The notes: generated from the letters alone by a model not told the origin. A DNA stretch of 64,000 nt from an uncultured Mycobacteriaceae bacterium (GCA_902826815.1 CADEGF010000007.1:62001-126000), one strand, 5' to 3'. Shown: positions 46,729 to 54,989, counted from the first letter of the stretch. Numbers and translations: made by a program.

Positions 46729-47082
46729 TCAGTCGTTGGGCGCCAGGATGCAGAACTCGTTGCCCTCGGGGTCGGCGAGCACCACCCAGGACTCGTCGCC
46801 GGTTTGGCCGATGTCGACGTGCCGGGCCCCCATTCCGATGACCCGGTCGACCTCGGCCTGCTGGTCTTCTCCTTTGAAGTCCAGGTGGATGCGGTTCTTG
46901 ACGACCTTCTCATCGGATACCGCGATGAAGATCCAGGGCGGCCCCTGGCCCGGCGGTGGCTGCAGCCGTACGTCGCCGTCGTCGTCGACGCCGTGCGGCC
47001 AGCCCAGCACCTCGGCCCACCACTCGCCGAGTGCGGTGGCGTCATGGGCGTCGATGCAGATCTCGTCGAACTTCAAGACCAA
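46729..47082 (-). CDS. VOC-family (glyoxalase-like) protein
   Basis: The 117-residue protein is one VOC domain: VLKFDEICIDAHDATALGEWW, VLGWPHGVDDDGDVRLQPPP, NRIHLDFKGEDQQAEVDRVI, and WVVLADPEGNEFCIL. The His of IHLDF and Glu of EGNEFCI could bind metal. The start appears to be TTG at 47082, because GAGGGAG lies exactly 7 nt upstream inside a repeat that gives gpgS its ribosome site at the same distance. It is downstream of fadD36 on the same strand. Confidence 0.8.
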   Translation of the reverse strand: MVLKFDEICIDAHDATALGEWWAEVLGWPHGVDDDGDVRLQPPPGQGPPWIFIAVSDEKVVKNRIHLDFKGEDQQAEVDRVIGMGARHVDIGQTGDESWVVLADPEGNEFCILAPND

Positions 47083-47085
47083 TGG

Positions 47086-47148
47086 TCGACTCCCTCTCGC
47101 TCCGGTCCTCGCTCGTTCCTCGCTGCGATCCTCACTCGCGTTCGTCTC
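47086..47148 (-). repeat. Modular intergenic repeat, copy B (short form)
   Basis: This 63-bp copy has the same backbone as copy A (17194-17304) without the two 26-bp modules. Read on the minus strand it begins inside the last codons of fadD36, supplies its stop codon, and ends with GAGGGAG 7 nt before the VOC start codon. It thus joins two genes of one operon. Confidence 0.8.
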
Positions 47149-48553
47149 CGAGCCATCCTGCCAACTCCTTCTTCAGCACCTTGCCCATCGCGTTGCGCGG
47201 CAGACTGCCCACGATCCGCACCTCTCGCGGCCGCTTGTGCACCGAAAGCTGTTCGGCGACATAGCCGATCAACGCATCGGGGTCGGCATCGCCGACGACG
47301 AACGCGACGATCCGTTGGCCGAGGTCGTCGTCGGGCACACCGACCACCGCCGCCTCCTGCACACCGGGGTGACCGAGAAGCACCGTCTCGACCTCGCCCG
47401 CGCCGACCCGGTAACCGCCGGTCTTGATCAGGTCGACCGATTCGCGTCCGACGATGCGGTGCATACCGTCGCCATCGATGACGGCCGCGTCGCCGGAGCG
47501 GTACCAGCCGTCGGCGTCGAATGCGTTCGTGGTGGCGTCGCGCAAGTTGAGGTATCCGTCGAACATCGTCGGGGTCTTAACCTGTAGCGCCCCAATGGTT
47601 TCGCCGTCGTGTGGGGAAGGTGCGCCATCGTCGTCGACCAGCCGGGTCTGCACACCGTTCAGCGGAAGCCCGACCCAGCCGGGCCGACGCTCGCCGGCGG
47701 CGCGGGTGCTGATGGTGATCAAGGTTTCGCTGGCGCCGTAGCGCTCCACGGGTGGGTGGCCGGTCAGTTCGGCGAGCCTGTCGAACACCGGCACCGGTAG
47801 CCCGGCGCTGCCCGAAACCAGCAATCGGGCCGACGCAAGCGCCCTCGCGGCATCGGTGTCGTCGACGACACGCGACCACACCGTCGGCACCCCGAAGTAC
47901 AGCGAACCGTGAGCCTCGGCGTAACCCGCGGGCGTCGGTTTTCCGGTGTGCACGAAGCGGTTTCCGATCCGAAGCGATCCGAGCAGGCCGAGCACAAGCC
48001 CGTGGATGTGGAACAGCGGGAGCCCGTGCACAAGGGTATCGTCTGCGGTCCACTGCCATGCGTCGGCCAGCGCGTCGATGTCGGCGGCGATGGCGCGCCT
48101 GCTGACCAGCACGCCCTTCGGCGGCCCGGTGGTACCGGAGGTGTACATGATCAGTGCGATTGCCTCCGGCGGCGGTTCGGCGTAGCGGTGCCACGACCGC
48201 GCGTGCAGCCGTACCGGGATGTGAGGCAGCCCTTCTGGTTCGTCGGGCTTCTCCCCCAGCCACAGCTGCGCACCTGAGTCGGTCAGGATGTGTCGTCGCT
48301 CGGCCGAGCCGACGTCGGCGGGCACAGGGACGATGGGTACGCCCGCGATCAGGCAGCCGGTGACGGCCAGCACGGTGGCGGCCGTCGGCCGGGCGAGCAC
48401 CGCAACCCGCTGCGCACCGCCGACCCGTTCGGCGACCGATGTCGCGGCGCCGACGAGGTCGCTGCGGCTCAGCACGGCTCCGTCGATGCGCACCGCGTCG
48501 CCGATGTCGGCGCCCCCCGCGACCGCCGCGGGGTTCAGCGAGGCCAGCAGCAC
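47132..48553 (-). CDS. fadD36: Fatty-acid-CoA ligase FadD36
   Basis: The 473-residue adenylate-forming enzyme equals the length of remembered M. tuberculosis Rv1193. Motifs: MYTSGTTGPPKGVLVS (phosphate loop), PLFHIHGLVLGLL, ERYGASETLITIST, the GYLNLRD region, DGWYRSGDAAVIDGDG, and the C-terminal catalytic lysine in NAMGKVLKKEL. The GTG at 48553 is chosen from the homologue; TAGCCT ends 7 nt upstream, so it is probably leaderless. The last residues (GWLGDERE) are encoded by the repeat element. Confidence 0.92.
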   Translation of the reverse strand: MLLASLNPAAVAGGADIGDAVRIDGAVLSRSDLVGAATSVAERVGGAQRVAVLARPTAATVLAVTGCLIAGVPIVPVPADVGSAERRHILTDSGAQLWLGEKPDEPEGLPHIPVRLHARSWHRYAEPPPEAIALIMYTSGTTGPPKGVLVSRRAIAADIDALADAWQWTADDTLVHGLPLFHIHGLVLGLLGSLRIGNRFVHTGKPTPAGYAEAHGSLYFGVPTVWSRVVDDTDAARALASARLLVSGSAGLPVPVFDRLAELTGHPPVERYGASETLITISTRAAGERRPGWVGLPLNGVQTRLVDDDGAPSPHDGETIGALQVKTPTMFDGYLNLRDATTNAFDADGWYRSGDAAVIDGDGMHRIVGRESVDLIKTGGYRVGAGEVETVLLGHPGVQEAAVVGVPDDDLGQRIVAFVVGDADPDALIGYVAEQLSVHKRPREVRIVGSLPRNAMGKVLKKELAGWLGDERE

Positions 48554-48560
48554 GCTAGCG

Positions 48561-48587
48561 AGGCTACCCGCACTCGCTCGGCATACT
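48561..48587. promoter_or_regulatory. Divergent leaderless promoters of fadD36 and the Nudix gene
   Basis: TAGCCT on the minus strand (48561-48566) ends 7 nt before the fadD36 GTG. CATACT on the plus strand (48582-48587) ends 6 nt before the Nudix GTG at 48594. The two starts are 40 bp apart and neither has a ribosome site. Confidence 0.45.
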
Positions 48588-48593
48588 TGGCGC

Positions 48594-49130
48594 GTGGATG
48601 AGATCCGGCGCATCGATTCTCGCGAGGTGTACCGCAACGACTGGATGACGGTGCGCGAGGACCGGGTCCGTCGACCCGACGGGTCGGACGGCATCTACGG
48701 CGTCATCGACAAACCGGCCTACGCGCTGATCATCGCGGTCGACGGCGACCGGTTCCGGCTCGTCGAGCAGTTCCGGTATCCGCTCGGCCTGCGTCGCTGG
48801 GAGTTCCCGCAGGGCACGGCACCGGGACGGGTCGATCTCGACGCCACCGCGCTCGCCCACCGCGAACTGCGCGAGGAGACCGGGCTGCGCGCCGAATCGA
48901 TCATCCCCATCGGTCTGCTCGATGTCGCCGCGGGCATGAGCAGCCAGCGCGGCCGGGTATTCGTCGCCACCGGCGTCACCGAGGGCGAGCACGATCGTGA
49001 ACACACCGAACAGGACATGCACAGCGAATGGTTCAGCCGCGCCGACGTCGAGCGGATGATGCGGGACGGTGAAATCACCGACGCCCAGTCGCTGGCGGCA
49101 TGGACACTGTTTCTGTTGAGCGAAGGATAG
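48594..49130 (+). CDS. Nudix-family hydrolase (ADP-ribose pyrophosphatase-like)
   Basis: The 178-residue protein has a Nudix fold with the core helix HRELREETGL intact. The first part of the Nudix box is atypical: after GTAPGR the usual Glu is missing and two extra residues precede the helix. The upstream RFRLVEQFRYPLGLRRWEFP is characteristic of the ADP-ribose/nucleotide-sugar pyrophosphatase branch. Catalysis is likely since the E-E-x-x-E-type residues of the helix remain. The GTG at 48594 is chosen by family length. HipB operator O1 begins 1 bp after its stop. Confidence 0.85.
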   Translation: MDEIRRIDSREVYRNDWMTVREDRVRRPDGSDGIYGVIDKPAYALIIAVDGDRFRLVEQFRYPLGLRRWEFPQGTAPGRVDLDATALAHRELREETGLRAESIIPIGLLDVAAGMSSQRGRVFVATGVTEGEHDREHTEQDMHSEWFSRADVERMMRDGEITDAQSLAAWTLFLLSEG

Positions 49131-49131
49131 C

Positions 49132-49155
49132 TAATGCTTGGAGCAGCAGGCATAA
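49132..49155. promoter_or_regulatory. HipB operator O1
   Basis: TAATGCTTG and CAGGCATAA are separated by 6 bp; arms match at 7 of 9 positions. It has the same 9-6-9 architecture as O2 and O3. Confidence 0.65.
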
Positions 49156-49192
49156 GCCCTTGATCTTCGGAGGCTAACGGCCCATCATTGTC

Positions 49193-49216
49193 CTATGCCT
49201 GACGATCCATGCGTAA
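49193..49216. promoter_or_regulatory. HipB operator O2
   Basis: CTATGCCTG and CATGCGTAA are separated by 6 bp. The left half site is identical to that of O3 and the right is degenerate. It lies just before the hipB ribosome site, and its centre is 61 bp from that of O1. Confidence 0.6.
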
Positions 49217-49224
49217 GGTAGACG

Positions 49225-49485
49225 ATGGCTGATCCGCGTCGGACAAAACCACGTCGTGATGACTCTATGCCTGAGATTGCAGGCATAGGGCGTCAGATTG
49301 CGGCCCGCCGAGTTGAACTACACCTCACTCAACAAACGCTTGCCGACCTCGCTGGCGTCTCCAGATGGAGCCTGCAAGCTTTGGAATACGGATCGGGATC
49401 CGTCAAATTGGCATCGGTTGTCCACATTGCAGACGCCCTCGGGTTGCAGTTGAAGCTCGCCACGCCGTCAGACGACGCGGGATGA
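49225..49485 (+). CDS. hipB: HipB-type antitoxin (helix-turn-helix regulator)
   Basis: The 86-residue protein is an XRE/Cro-type DNA-binding domain: IGRQIAARRVELHLTQQTLA, then GVSRWSLQALEYGSGSVKLA, and ADALGLQLKLATP. It is the antitoxin and autorepressor of a HipBA pair. AAGGTAG precedes the ATG at 49225; a second in-frame ATG at 49267 lies inside operator O3. Its stop overlaps the hipA start (ATGA), so the two proteins are translationally coupled. The first 14 residues are basic and not typical of the family, so the shorter form (72 residues) is possible. Confidence 0.88.
   Translation: MADPRRTKPRRDDSMPEIAGIGRQIAARRVELHLTQQTLADLAGVSRWSLQALEYGSGSVKLASVVHIADALGLQLKLATPSDDAG
49265..49288. promoter_or_regulatory. 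HipB operator O3 (perfect palindrome within hipB)
   Basis: CTATGCCTG and its exact complement CAGGCATAG are 6 bp apart. The palindrome lies in the beginning of the hipB coding sequence and includes the alternative ATG at 49267. Its centre is 72 bp from that of O2. Confidence 0.7.
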
Positions 49486-50711
49486 CAAGCAGCGAAGCCG
49501 TCGATCTGCGCGAGATGACGGCGGCCGACGTCTATCTCGGCGACGAACCCGTCGCCAGCCTTCGCCGCGTCAGCGACGACGTCATTTTCGAGTACAACTC
49601 GACATCGAGCGAGAACGGCAGATCTGTACGCGAGCGATCTGTCGCATGGTCGCTTCTCGTAACTGGGGCCTATCCCAGGACCACCACCGGCGGCGCCGTT
49701 CCACCGTTCTTCGCCGGCCTGCTACCAGAAGGTGTTCGGCTCGGCGTTGTCGTCTCGTCCGCAAAGACATCGCCGGACGACCACTTCACCCTGCTTCTTG
49801 CGATAGGCGCAGACACCACGGGCGACGTCCGAGTCGTTCCAGCCGGAACTCGACCACCCGAACGCGCGCCGATGTTCGCGCCCGAGCGGGACAAAGACTT
49901 CCGTGTTGTTTTCGAACGCCTCACGGGTTCAGTGGATGCAGACCCGCGTGGACTTGCCGGAGTTCAGCCGAAAGTAAGTGCTGCGACGTGGACGACCCCG
50001 GCACGAACGTCGTCTGGCCCGGCAATTCTGAAACTCAATCCCGCCGAAGGCTATCCACGACTGGTCGAGAACGAACACTTCTTCATGCGGATGGCGGCAA
50101 GCTGTGGTTTGCGCGTACCGAAGACGCAGCTGCTGCGGGACGAGCACGGACAGAGCGCCTTGCTCGTGTCCCGCTTCGACCGCGACAAGGGCGTCCGGAT
50201 CGCGCAAGAAGACGCGTGCCAAGTGGCCGACCTCTATCCAGCGTCGAAGTACCGAATCAAGACAGAAACCGCGATCACGGTGTTGGCAGACGCATGTGCA
50301 CGCGGGGGAGGTTCACGACCTGTTGCAGCACTGGAACTGCTTAAAACAGTTGCGTTTTCGTGGCTGATAGGCAACGGCGATCTGCACGGAAAGAACCTGT
50401 CGATATACGCGCCAAACGGCTTGTGGCAGCCGACGCCCGCCTACGATCTGCTCACCACCCAGCCATACGTCGGATGGAAGGACCCCATGGCGTTGAGTCT
50501 GTACGGCCGAGCCAACAAGTTGACGCGCAGCGACTTCGTCGACGCATCAACTCGGCTCGGCCTTCGCGAACGTGCGACGACCAGGATGCTCGATTCGATG
50601 ATCGATCCGGCCAACGAATGGCCTGACCGTTGCGAGGAAATCGGCTTCAGTACAAGACAAACGGAGCTCCTCTCTGACCTGCTACGAAGGCGGATCAAGT
50701 CGTTGAAGTGA
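49482..50711 (+). CDS. hipA: HipA-type serine/threonine kinase toxin
   Basis: HipA toxins phosphorylate aminoacyl-tRNA synthetases and cause growth arrest. The 409-residue protein has the N-terminal HipA subdomain (VAWSLLVTGAYPRTTTGGAV, PPFFAGLLPEG), a gly-rich region LAGVQPKVSA (159-167), ATP-binding PAILKLNP (Lys184), NEHFFMRMAASCGL, SALLVSRFDRD, the catalytic loop GNGDLHGKN with Asp300 and Asn305, and PTPAYDLLTTQPY with metal-binding Asp322. All catalytic residues are present, so it should be active. The ATG at 49482 overlaps the hipB stop; the longer open frame is antisense-like noise over hipB. Confidence 0.9.
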   Translation: MTSSEAVDLREMTAADVYLGDEPVASLRRVSDDVIFEYNSTSSENGRSVRERSVAWSLLVTGAYPRTTTGGAVPPFFAGLLPEGVRLGVVVSSAKTSPDDHFTLLLAIGADTTGDVRVVPAGTRPPERAPMFAPERDKDFRVVFERLTGSVDADPRGLAGVQPKVSAATWTTPARTSSGPAILKLNPAEGYPRLVENEHFFMRMAASCGLRVPKTQLLRDEHGQSALLVSRFDRDKGVRIAQEDACQVADLYPASKYRIKTETAITVLADACARGGGSRPVAALELLKTVAFSWLIGNGDLHGKNLSIYAPNGLWQPTPAYDLLTTQPYVGWKDPMALSLYGRANKLTRSDFVDASTRLGLRERATTRMLDSMIDPANEWPDRCEEIGFSTRQTELLSDLLRRRIKSLK

Positions 50712-50739
50712 GTTCGTCAACCGAATCGAAGGAGTCCCC

Positions 50740-51528
50740 GTGTCCGCAGCCCTCATCACCGGCGCGTCCACCGGCATAGGCCGCGAGCTGGCAAGGCTTT
50801 TCGCGGCCGACGGTGTCGACGTCGTCGTGGTTTCGAGCGAACGCAGTGTCGCCGGGCTCACCGCCCTCGCCGACGAGTTACGGGCACGCCACGGCATTCG
50901 CGCCGACACGATCACGATGGATCTCGCGAAGCCGGGCGCGGGTGCCGACCTCGTTTCCCGCGTCGACGAACTCGGCGTCGACGTCGCGTACCTGGTCAAC
51001 AACGCGGGTGTCGGCATCCTCGGCCTCACGGTTCAGGACTCTGATCCCGACGCGGTGTCGCGAATGGTTCAGCTGAATGTGGTCACCACGACCGACCTGA
51101 CGCTGCGCTACGCCGAGCGGATGGTCAAGGCGGGCCGCGGGGCGATCCTGAACGTCGGCTCGATTGCGGCGTACGTCATCCCGCACGGGCTGGAGGCGGG
51201 ATACGCCGCAAGCAAGGCTTACGTGAGGAGCTTCTCCGAATGCGTGGCCCACGACTTGCGCGGCACCGGGGTCACGTGCTCCCATCTGGCGCCTGGCCCG
51301 ACCCGCACCGAGTTCATGAGCACGGCCGGGCTGGGTGACACATCGCGGCTGGACCGATACTTCATGGATGCCGAGCCGGTGGCGAAGGCGGGTTACGCCG
51401 CGATGCGGGCGGGGCGCGTCAACGTGATACCCGGGGTGGGTACGAAGATCATGCGCGCCATGTCGGCGATCTCGCCGTCACGGCGCTTCACCGGGGAGCT
51501 GTCAGGCCGCTTTGTGAGCAGGCATTAG
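50740..51528 (+). CDS. Short-chain dehydrogenase/reductase
   Basis: The 262-residue SDR has the classical cofactor motif ALITGASTGIGRELA, the structural NNAGVG, the catalytic Ser in LNVGSIAAY and the Tyr-x3-Lys of YAASKAYV. The acidic residue after strand 2 is replaced by Ser-Ser-Glu-Arg (VVSSERS), which favours NADP(H). Substrate unknown. AAGGAG lies 6 nt before the GTG. It follows hipA by 28 bp but is probably an independent gene. Confidence 0.87.
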   Translation: MSAALITGASTGIGRELARLFAADGVDVVVVSSERSVAGLTALADELRARHGIRADTITMDLAKPGAGADLVSRVDELGVDVAYLVNNAGVGILGLTVQDSDPDAVSRMVQLNVVTTTDLTLRYAERMVKAGRGAILNVGSIAAYVIPHGLEAGYAASKAYVRSFSECVAHDLRGTGVTCSHLAPGPTRTEFMSTAGLGDTSRLDRYFMDAEPVAKAGYAAMRAGRVNVIPGVGTKIMRAMSAISPSRRFTGELSGRFVSRH

Positions 51529-51552
51529 GGCGTCATCGAGTGGGAGAGGCCA

Positions 51553-51780
51553 ATGAGTGACGAACAAGCTATCCGCGACGTGTTCACCAGCTGGGTCGAG
51601 GCGATTCAGACGCAGAACCTGGAAGGCGTTGTGGCCAATCACGATCCGAGCATCGTGATGTTCGACGTGCCGCCGCCCTACAACGGCATACGTGGCATCG
51701 ACGACTACCGCGAGGCGTGGCCGACACGGCGCCGTAATCCGCGGGTTCGCCCGCTGCGGCGGCTACCGTTCCCCTCGTGA
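51553..51780 (+). pseudogene. SnoaL-like/DUF4440 gene, truncated at the 3' end
   Basis: The first 55 residues (DEQAIRDVFTSWVEAIQTQN, IVMFDVPPPYNGIRGIDDYR) are a good start of an SgcJ/EcaC-type SnoaL-like domain. The usual length is about 130 residues. After REAW the frame runs into basic, low-information sequence (PTRRRNPRVRPLRRLPF) and stops inside the next start codon. A deletion joining this gene to the upstream part of the following gene is the simplest reading. The remaining fragment lacks most of the cone-shaped barrel and should be inactive. Confidence 0.7.
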
Positions 51781-52286
51781 GGGCCGCGATTCGTCGAGTG
51801 GGTTCGGCGTTGCTCGCCGTCGGCGTTGTCGGCGCCTGCGCGTGCGCGATGCCCCCCGCAGCCGCGGCTGACCAGGTCTGGAACGGCAAGTACTCGCTGT
51901 TGAGGTACGCAGGCGAGAAGACGGGCACCAGCCTGGCGGCACGCCAGCCCGAGCCGGATTTCAGCGACGTCTACAACTTTGTCACCGACTGCTCCAGCGG
52001 CACCTGTGTCGCCACAGTGGTCGACGGCCCCAAGCCAGCCAACCCGACCCTCCCGCTGCCACCGCGCTACACATGGAACGGTTCGACGTGGGTGCACATC
52101 TATGAGTGGCAGTGGGATTGCTATATGGGCGAAGGTGTTCCGAAGGTGTGGGAACCGGCACGGTCCGTCGCGTACTACACACCGCAACCCGACGGCACCC
52201 TGCGCGGCAGTTGGCGCACCGACATCTACGGCGGCCCATGCGCGGGCTCGGTGATCATGGATGTCGCCGCGTTCCCGGCTCAGTAA
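51777..52286 (+). CDS. Secreted mycobacterial protein of unknown function
   Basis: The 169-residue protein starts with a signal peptide (RAAIRRVGSALLAVGVVGAC, cleavage probably after PAAAA around residue 31). The mature part has four conserved-looking cysteines and aromatic motifs (VWNGKYSLLRYA, TDCSSGTCVATVV, YEWQWDCYMGEG, YGGPCAGSVI), like small cysteine-containing exported proteins of mycobacteria. Function unknown. GTG start overlaps the stop of the truncated SnoaL gene, so its native promoter may have been altered by the same deletion. Confidence 0.78.
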   Translation: MRAAIRRVGSALLAVGVVGACACAMPPAAAADQVWNGKYSLLRYAGEKTGTSLAARQPEPDFSDVYNFVTDCSSGTCVATVVDGPKPANPTLPLPPRYTWNGSTWVHIYEWQWDCYMGEGVPKVWEPARSVAYYTPQPDGTLRGSWRTDIYGGPCAGSVIMDVAAFPAQ

Positions 52287-52296
52287 CACCGCCGAG

Positions 52297-53265
52297 TCAG
52301 TGCCGCCTCTCGGCGAGTGCGCGCAGGAAGAACGTCAGGTTCGCGGGGCGTTCGGCGAGTCGACGGACGAAGTACCCATACCACTGCGTGCCGAACGGAA
52401 CGTAGACGCGGACGTGATTGCCTGCGTCGGACAACCGGCGCTGTTCGGCGTCGCGGATCCCGAACAGCATCTGGTACTCGAAATCGCCCACACCGCGGTC
52501 GTTCTCGCTGACCAGCGCAGGTACGGCCTCGATGATCGCCGGATCGTGTGAGGCCACCATCGGATAGCCCGATCCTGCCATCAACACTCGCAGACAACGC
52601 ATGTACGAGGCGTCGACGTCGTCGCGATCGCGGAAGGCCACCGATGCGGGTTCGTCGTAGGCGCCCTTGCACAACCGGATCCTGGCGCCCGAAGCGGCGA
52701 ACTCCTCGCAATCACCCTCCGTGCGCTTGAGATATCCCTGCAAAACCGTGCCCAGCCAGGGGAAATCGGCGCGCAGGTCGCGAACGATGGACAACGTCGA
52801 GTCCGTCGTCGTGTGGTCCTCGGCGTCGACCGTCACCCAGACACCGGCCCGCTGCGCCGTCTCACAGATGGTGTGCGCGTTGTCGCGTGCGATCTTCTCA
52901 CCGTCGCGCGGTAACGCCTGGCCGAGCGCGGACAGCTTCAGCGACACTTCGAGCGGCCGCACCGTGGCGGTGGTGTTTTCGTCGCGCGTGCCAAGCGCGT
53001 TGAGCAGCTCGAGGTAGGCCTGCACCGTCTTCTCGGCGTCCTCGACCTCGGTGGTGTCCTCGCCGAGGTGGTCGATGCTGACCATGCGATCGCTATCCCG
53101 CAGTTGCGCAACCGAGTTCATGACGTCGGCGACCGTCTCGCCGGGAACGAAGCGGTGTACCACGTCCCTGGTGACCGGTAGCCGCTCCGCGGTGCGTCGC
53201 AGTCCGCTCGACCTGGCGGCCGCGAGAATCGCCGGCCGCGCGACCCGGTGGAAAAGCTCGGTCAT
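52297..53265 (-). CDS. putB: Proline dehydrogenase
   Basis: PutB oxidises L-proline to pyrroline-5-carboxylate with FAD, passing electrons to the respiratory chain. The 322-residue TIM-barrel protein has VSLKLSALGQALP, VTVDAEDHTTTDSTL, VLQGYLKRTEGDCEEF, RIRLCKGAYDEP, and the C-terminal RVYVPFGTQWYGYFVRRLAE, with the arginines that bind proline. The ATG at 53265 overlaps the rocA stop (TGATG), so rocA and putB are coupled, as in Rv1187-Rv1188. Confidence 0.93.
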   Translation of the reverse strand: MTELFHRVARPAILAAARSSGLRRTAERLPVTRDVVHRFVPGETVADVMNSVAQLRDSDRMVSIDHLGEDTTEVEDAEKTVQAYLELLNALGTRDENTTATVRPLEVSLKLSALGQALPRDGEKIARDNAHTICETAQRAGVWVTVDAEDHTTTDSTLSIVRDLRADFPWLGTVLQGYLKRTEGDCEEFAASGARIRLCKGAYDEPASVAFRDRDDVDASYMRCLRVLMAGSGYPMVASHDPAIIEAVPALVSENDRGVGDFEYQMLFGIRDAEQRRLSDAGNHVRVYVPFGTQWYGYFVRRLAERPANLTFFLRALAERRH

Positions 53266-54896
53266 CACTCCGACTCCATGTGGGGATAGTTGTGATCGGT
53301 TGGCGGGACGAAGGTCTCCTTGATCGACCGCGCCGACGTCCACCGAAGCAGGTTCAGTGCCGAGCCCGCCTTGTCGTTGGTGCCCGATGCACGGGCGCCG
53401 CCGAACGGCTGCTGCCCGACGACGGCGCCGGTCGGCTTGTCGTTGACGTAGAAGTTGCCTGCCGCGAACCGAAGTCGGTGCTGGGCCTGCAGCACCGCCT
53501 GACGGTCGTCGGCGATGACGGCTCCGGTCAACGCGTATTTCGCGCCGCGGTCGACCACATCGAGCATCTGCTCGAAATCGGAGTCAGGGTAGACGTAGAC
53601 CGAAAGGATCGGTCCGAAGTATTCGGTGGAGAACGACTCGTCGCCGGGATCATCCGACAACAGCACGGTGGGCCGGACGAAATAGCCTTCGCTGTCGTCG
53701 TATTCGCCGCCTGCAGCGACCGTGACACCGGCCGCGCCCTTGGCGCGTTCAATGGCCTTGACGTTCTTGGCGAACGAGCGGTCGTCGATGAGCGCGCCGC
53801 CGTAGTTGGTCAGGTCGGTGACGTCGCCGTAGCGCAGCGCTTCGGTAGCACCGAGGAAGTCGTCGCCCATCGACTGCCATACCGACCGCGGGATGAACGC
53901 CCGCGAAGCGGCCGAGCACTTCTGCCCCTGGAAGTCGAAGGCGCCGCGGATCAGCGCGGTGCGCAACACGTCGGGACGCGCCGACGGATGGGCCAGCACG
54001 AAGTCCTTGCCGCCCGTCTCACCGACCAGCCGTGGATAGGTGTGGTAGCGGTCGATGTTCGTGCCGACCTCGCGCCACAGGTGCTGGAACGTCCCGGTGG
54101 AGCCGGTGAAGTGGATGCCCGCCAGCCGTGGATCTGCCAGTGCCACATCGGAAACCGCGATCCCGTCGCCTGCGAGCAGGTTGATCACCCCCGGCGGCAG
54201 ACCTGCGGCCTCCATCAGCTGCATGGTCAGGTAGGCGGCGAACGTCTGCGTCGGCGACGGCTTCCACACCACGGTGTTGCCCATCAGCGCAGCCGCGGTC
54301 GGCAGGTTGCCTGCGATCGCGGTGAAGTTGAACGGGGTGATGGCGTAGACGAAGCCTTCGAGCGGACGGTAGTCGGTGCGGTTCCACACCCCGCGCGAGC
54401 TGGTCGGCTGCTGCGCCATGATCTCGCGCGCGAAGCCGACGTTGAACCGCCAGAAGTCGATGAGCTCGCAGGCCGCGTCGATCTCGGCCTGGTAGGCCGA
54501 CTTTGACTGGCCGAGCATGGTTGCCGCGCAGAGCTTTTCGCGCCATGGTCCGGCGAGCAGATCGGCTGCGCGCAGGAACACCGCGGCGCGCTCGTCGAAC
54601 GGGGTGTTCGCCCACTCGTCCTTGGCGGCCATCGCGGCATCGATGGCGGCGGTGGCGTCGGCGTGCTCGGCGTTGGTGAAGGTGCCCAGTTTGACGGCAT
54701 GGCGATGTGGCTGCACCACGTCGACGCGTTCACCGCCGCCCATCCGGTGCGTGCCGCCGATGACGTGCGGCAGGTCGATGGGGTCGTCGGCGAGCTCGGC
54801 AAGCGCGGTGACGAGTCGCGTGCGTTCGGGACTGCTCGGTGCGTATTCGTGTACTGGCTCGTTGATCGGCGCGGGAACCTCGGTGACGGCATCCAT
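53265..54896 (-). CDS. rocA: L-glutamate gamma-semialdehyde (pyrroline-5-carboxylate) dehydrogenase
   Basis: RocA/PruA oxidises glutamate semialdehyde to glutamate with NAD+, completing proline use. The 543-residue aldehyde dehydrogenase shows YAITPFNFTAIAGNLPTAAA, NTVVWKPSPTQTFAAYLTMQ, HFTGSTGTFQHLW, the catalytic Glu in LVGETGGKDFVLAH, the catalytic Cys in GQKCSAASRAFIP, and EYFGPILSVYVY. It is divergent from the activator gene pruC. Confidence 0.94.
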   Translation of the reverse strand: MDAVTEVPAPINEPVHEYAPSSPERTRLVTALAELADDPIDLPHVIGGTHRMGGGERVDVVQPHRHAVKLGTFTNAEHADATAAIDAAMAAKDEWANTPFDERAAVFLRAADLLAGPWREKLCAATMLGQSKSAYQAEIDAACELIDFWRFNVGFAREIMAQQPTSSRGVWNRTDYRPLEGFVYAITPFNFTAIAGNLPTAAALMGNTVVWKPSPTQTFAAYLTMQLMEAAGLPPGVINLLAGDGIAVSDVALADPRLAGIHFTGSTGTFQHLWREVGTNIDRYHTYPRLVGETGGKDFVLAHPSARPDVLRTALIRGAFDFQGQKCSAASRAFIPRSVWQSMGDDFLGATEALRYGDVTDLTNYGGALIDDRSFAKNVKAIERAKGAAGVTVAAGGEYDDSEGYFVRPTVLLSDDPGDESFSTEYFGPILSVYVYPDSDFEQMLDVVDRGAKYALTGAVIADDRQAVLQAQHRLRFAAGNFYVNDKPTGAVVGQQPFGGARASGTNDKAGSALNLLRWTSARSIKETFVPPTDHNYPHMESE

Positions 54897-54937
54897 GCAG
54901 TAAGGATCCCCTTTTCGGGTATCACTAACCGATGGTC

Positions 54938-54978
54938 AATCGGACAACGATCTGAGGATCTATAGTGGAATCGGACAA
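54938..54978. promoter_or_regulatory. Direct repeats in the rocA-pruC intergenic region
   Basis: AATCGGACAA occurs at 54938-54947 and again at 54969-54978, 31 bp apart (three helical turns). TATAGT at 54961-54966 between them is a good -10 element for pruC or, with other spacing, part of the regulatory site. Binding by PruC is inferred from position. Confidence 0.4.
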
Positions 54979-54989
54979 AGGAGTGGTCA

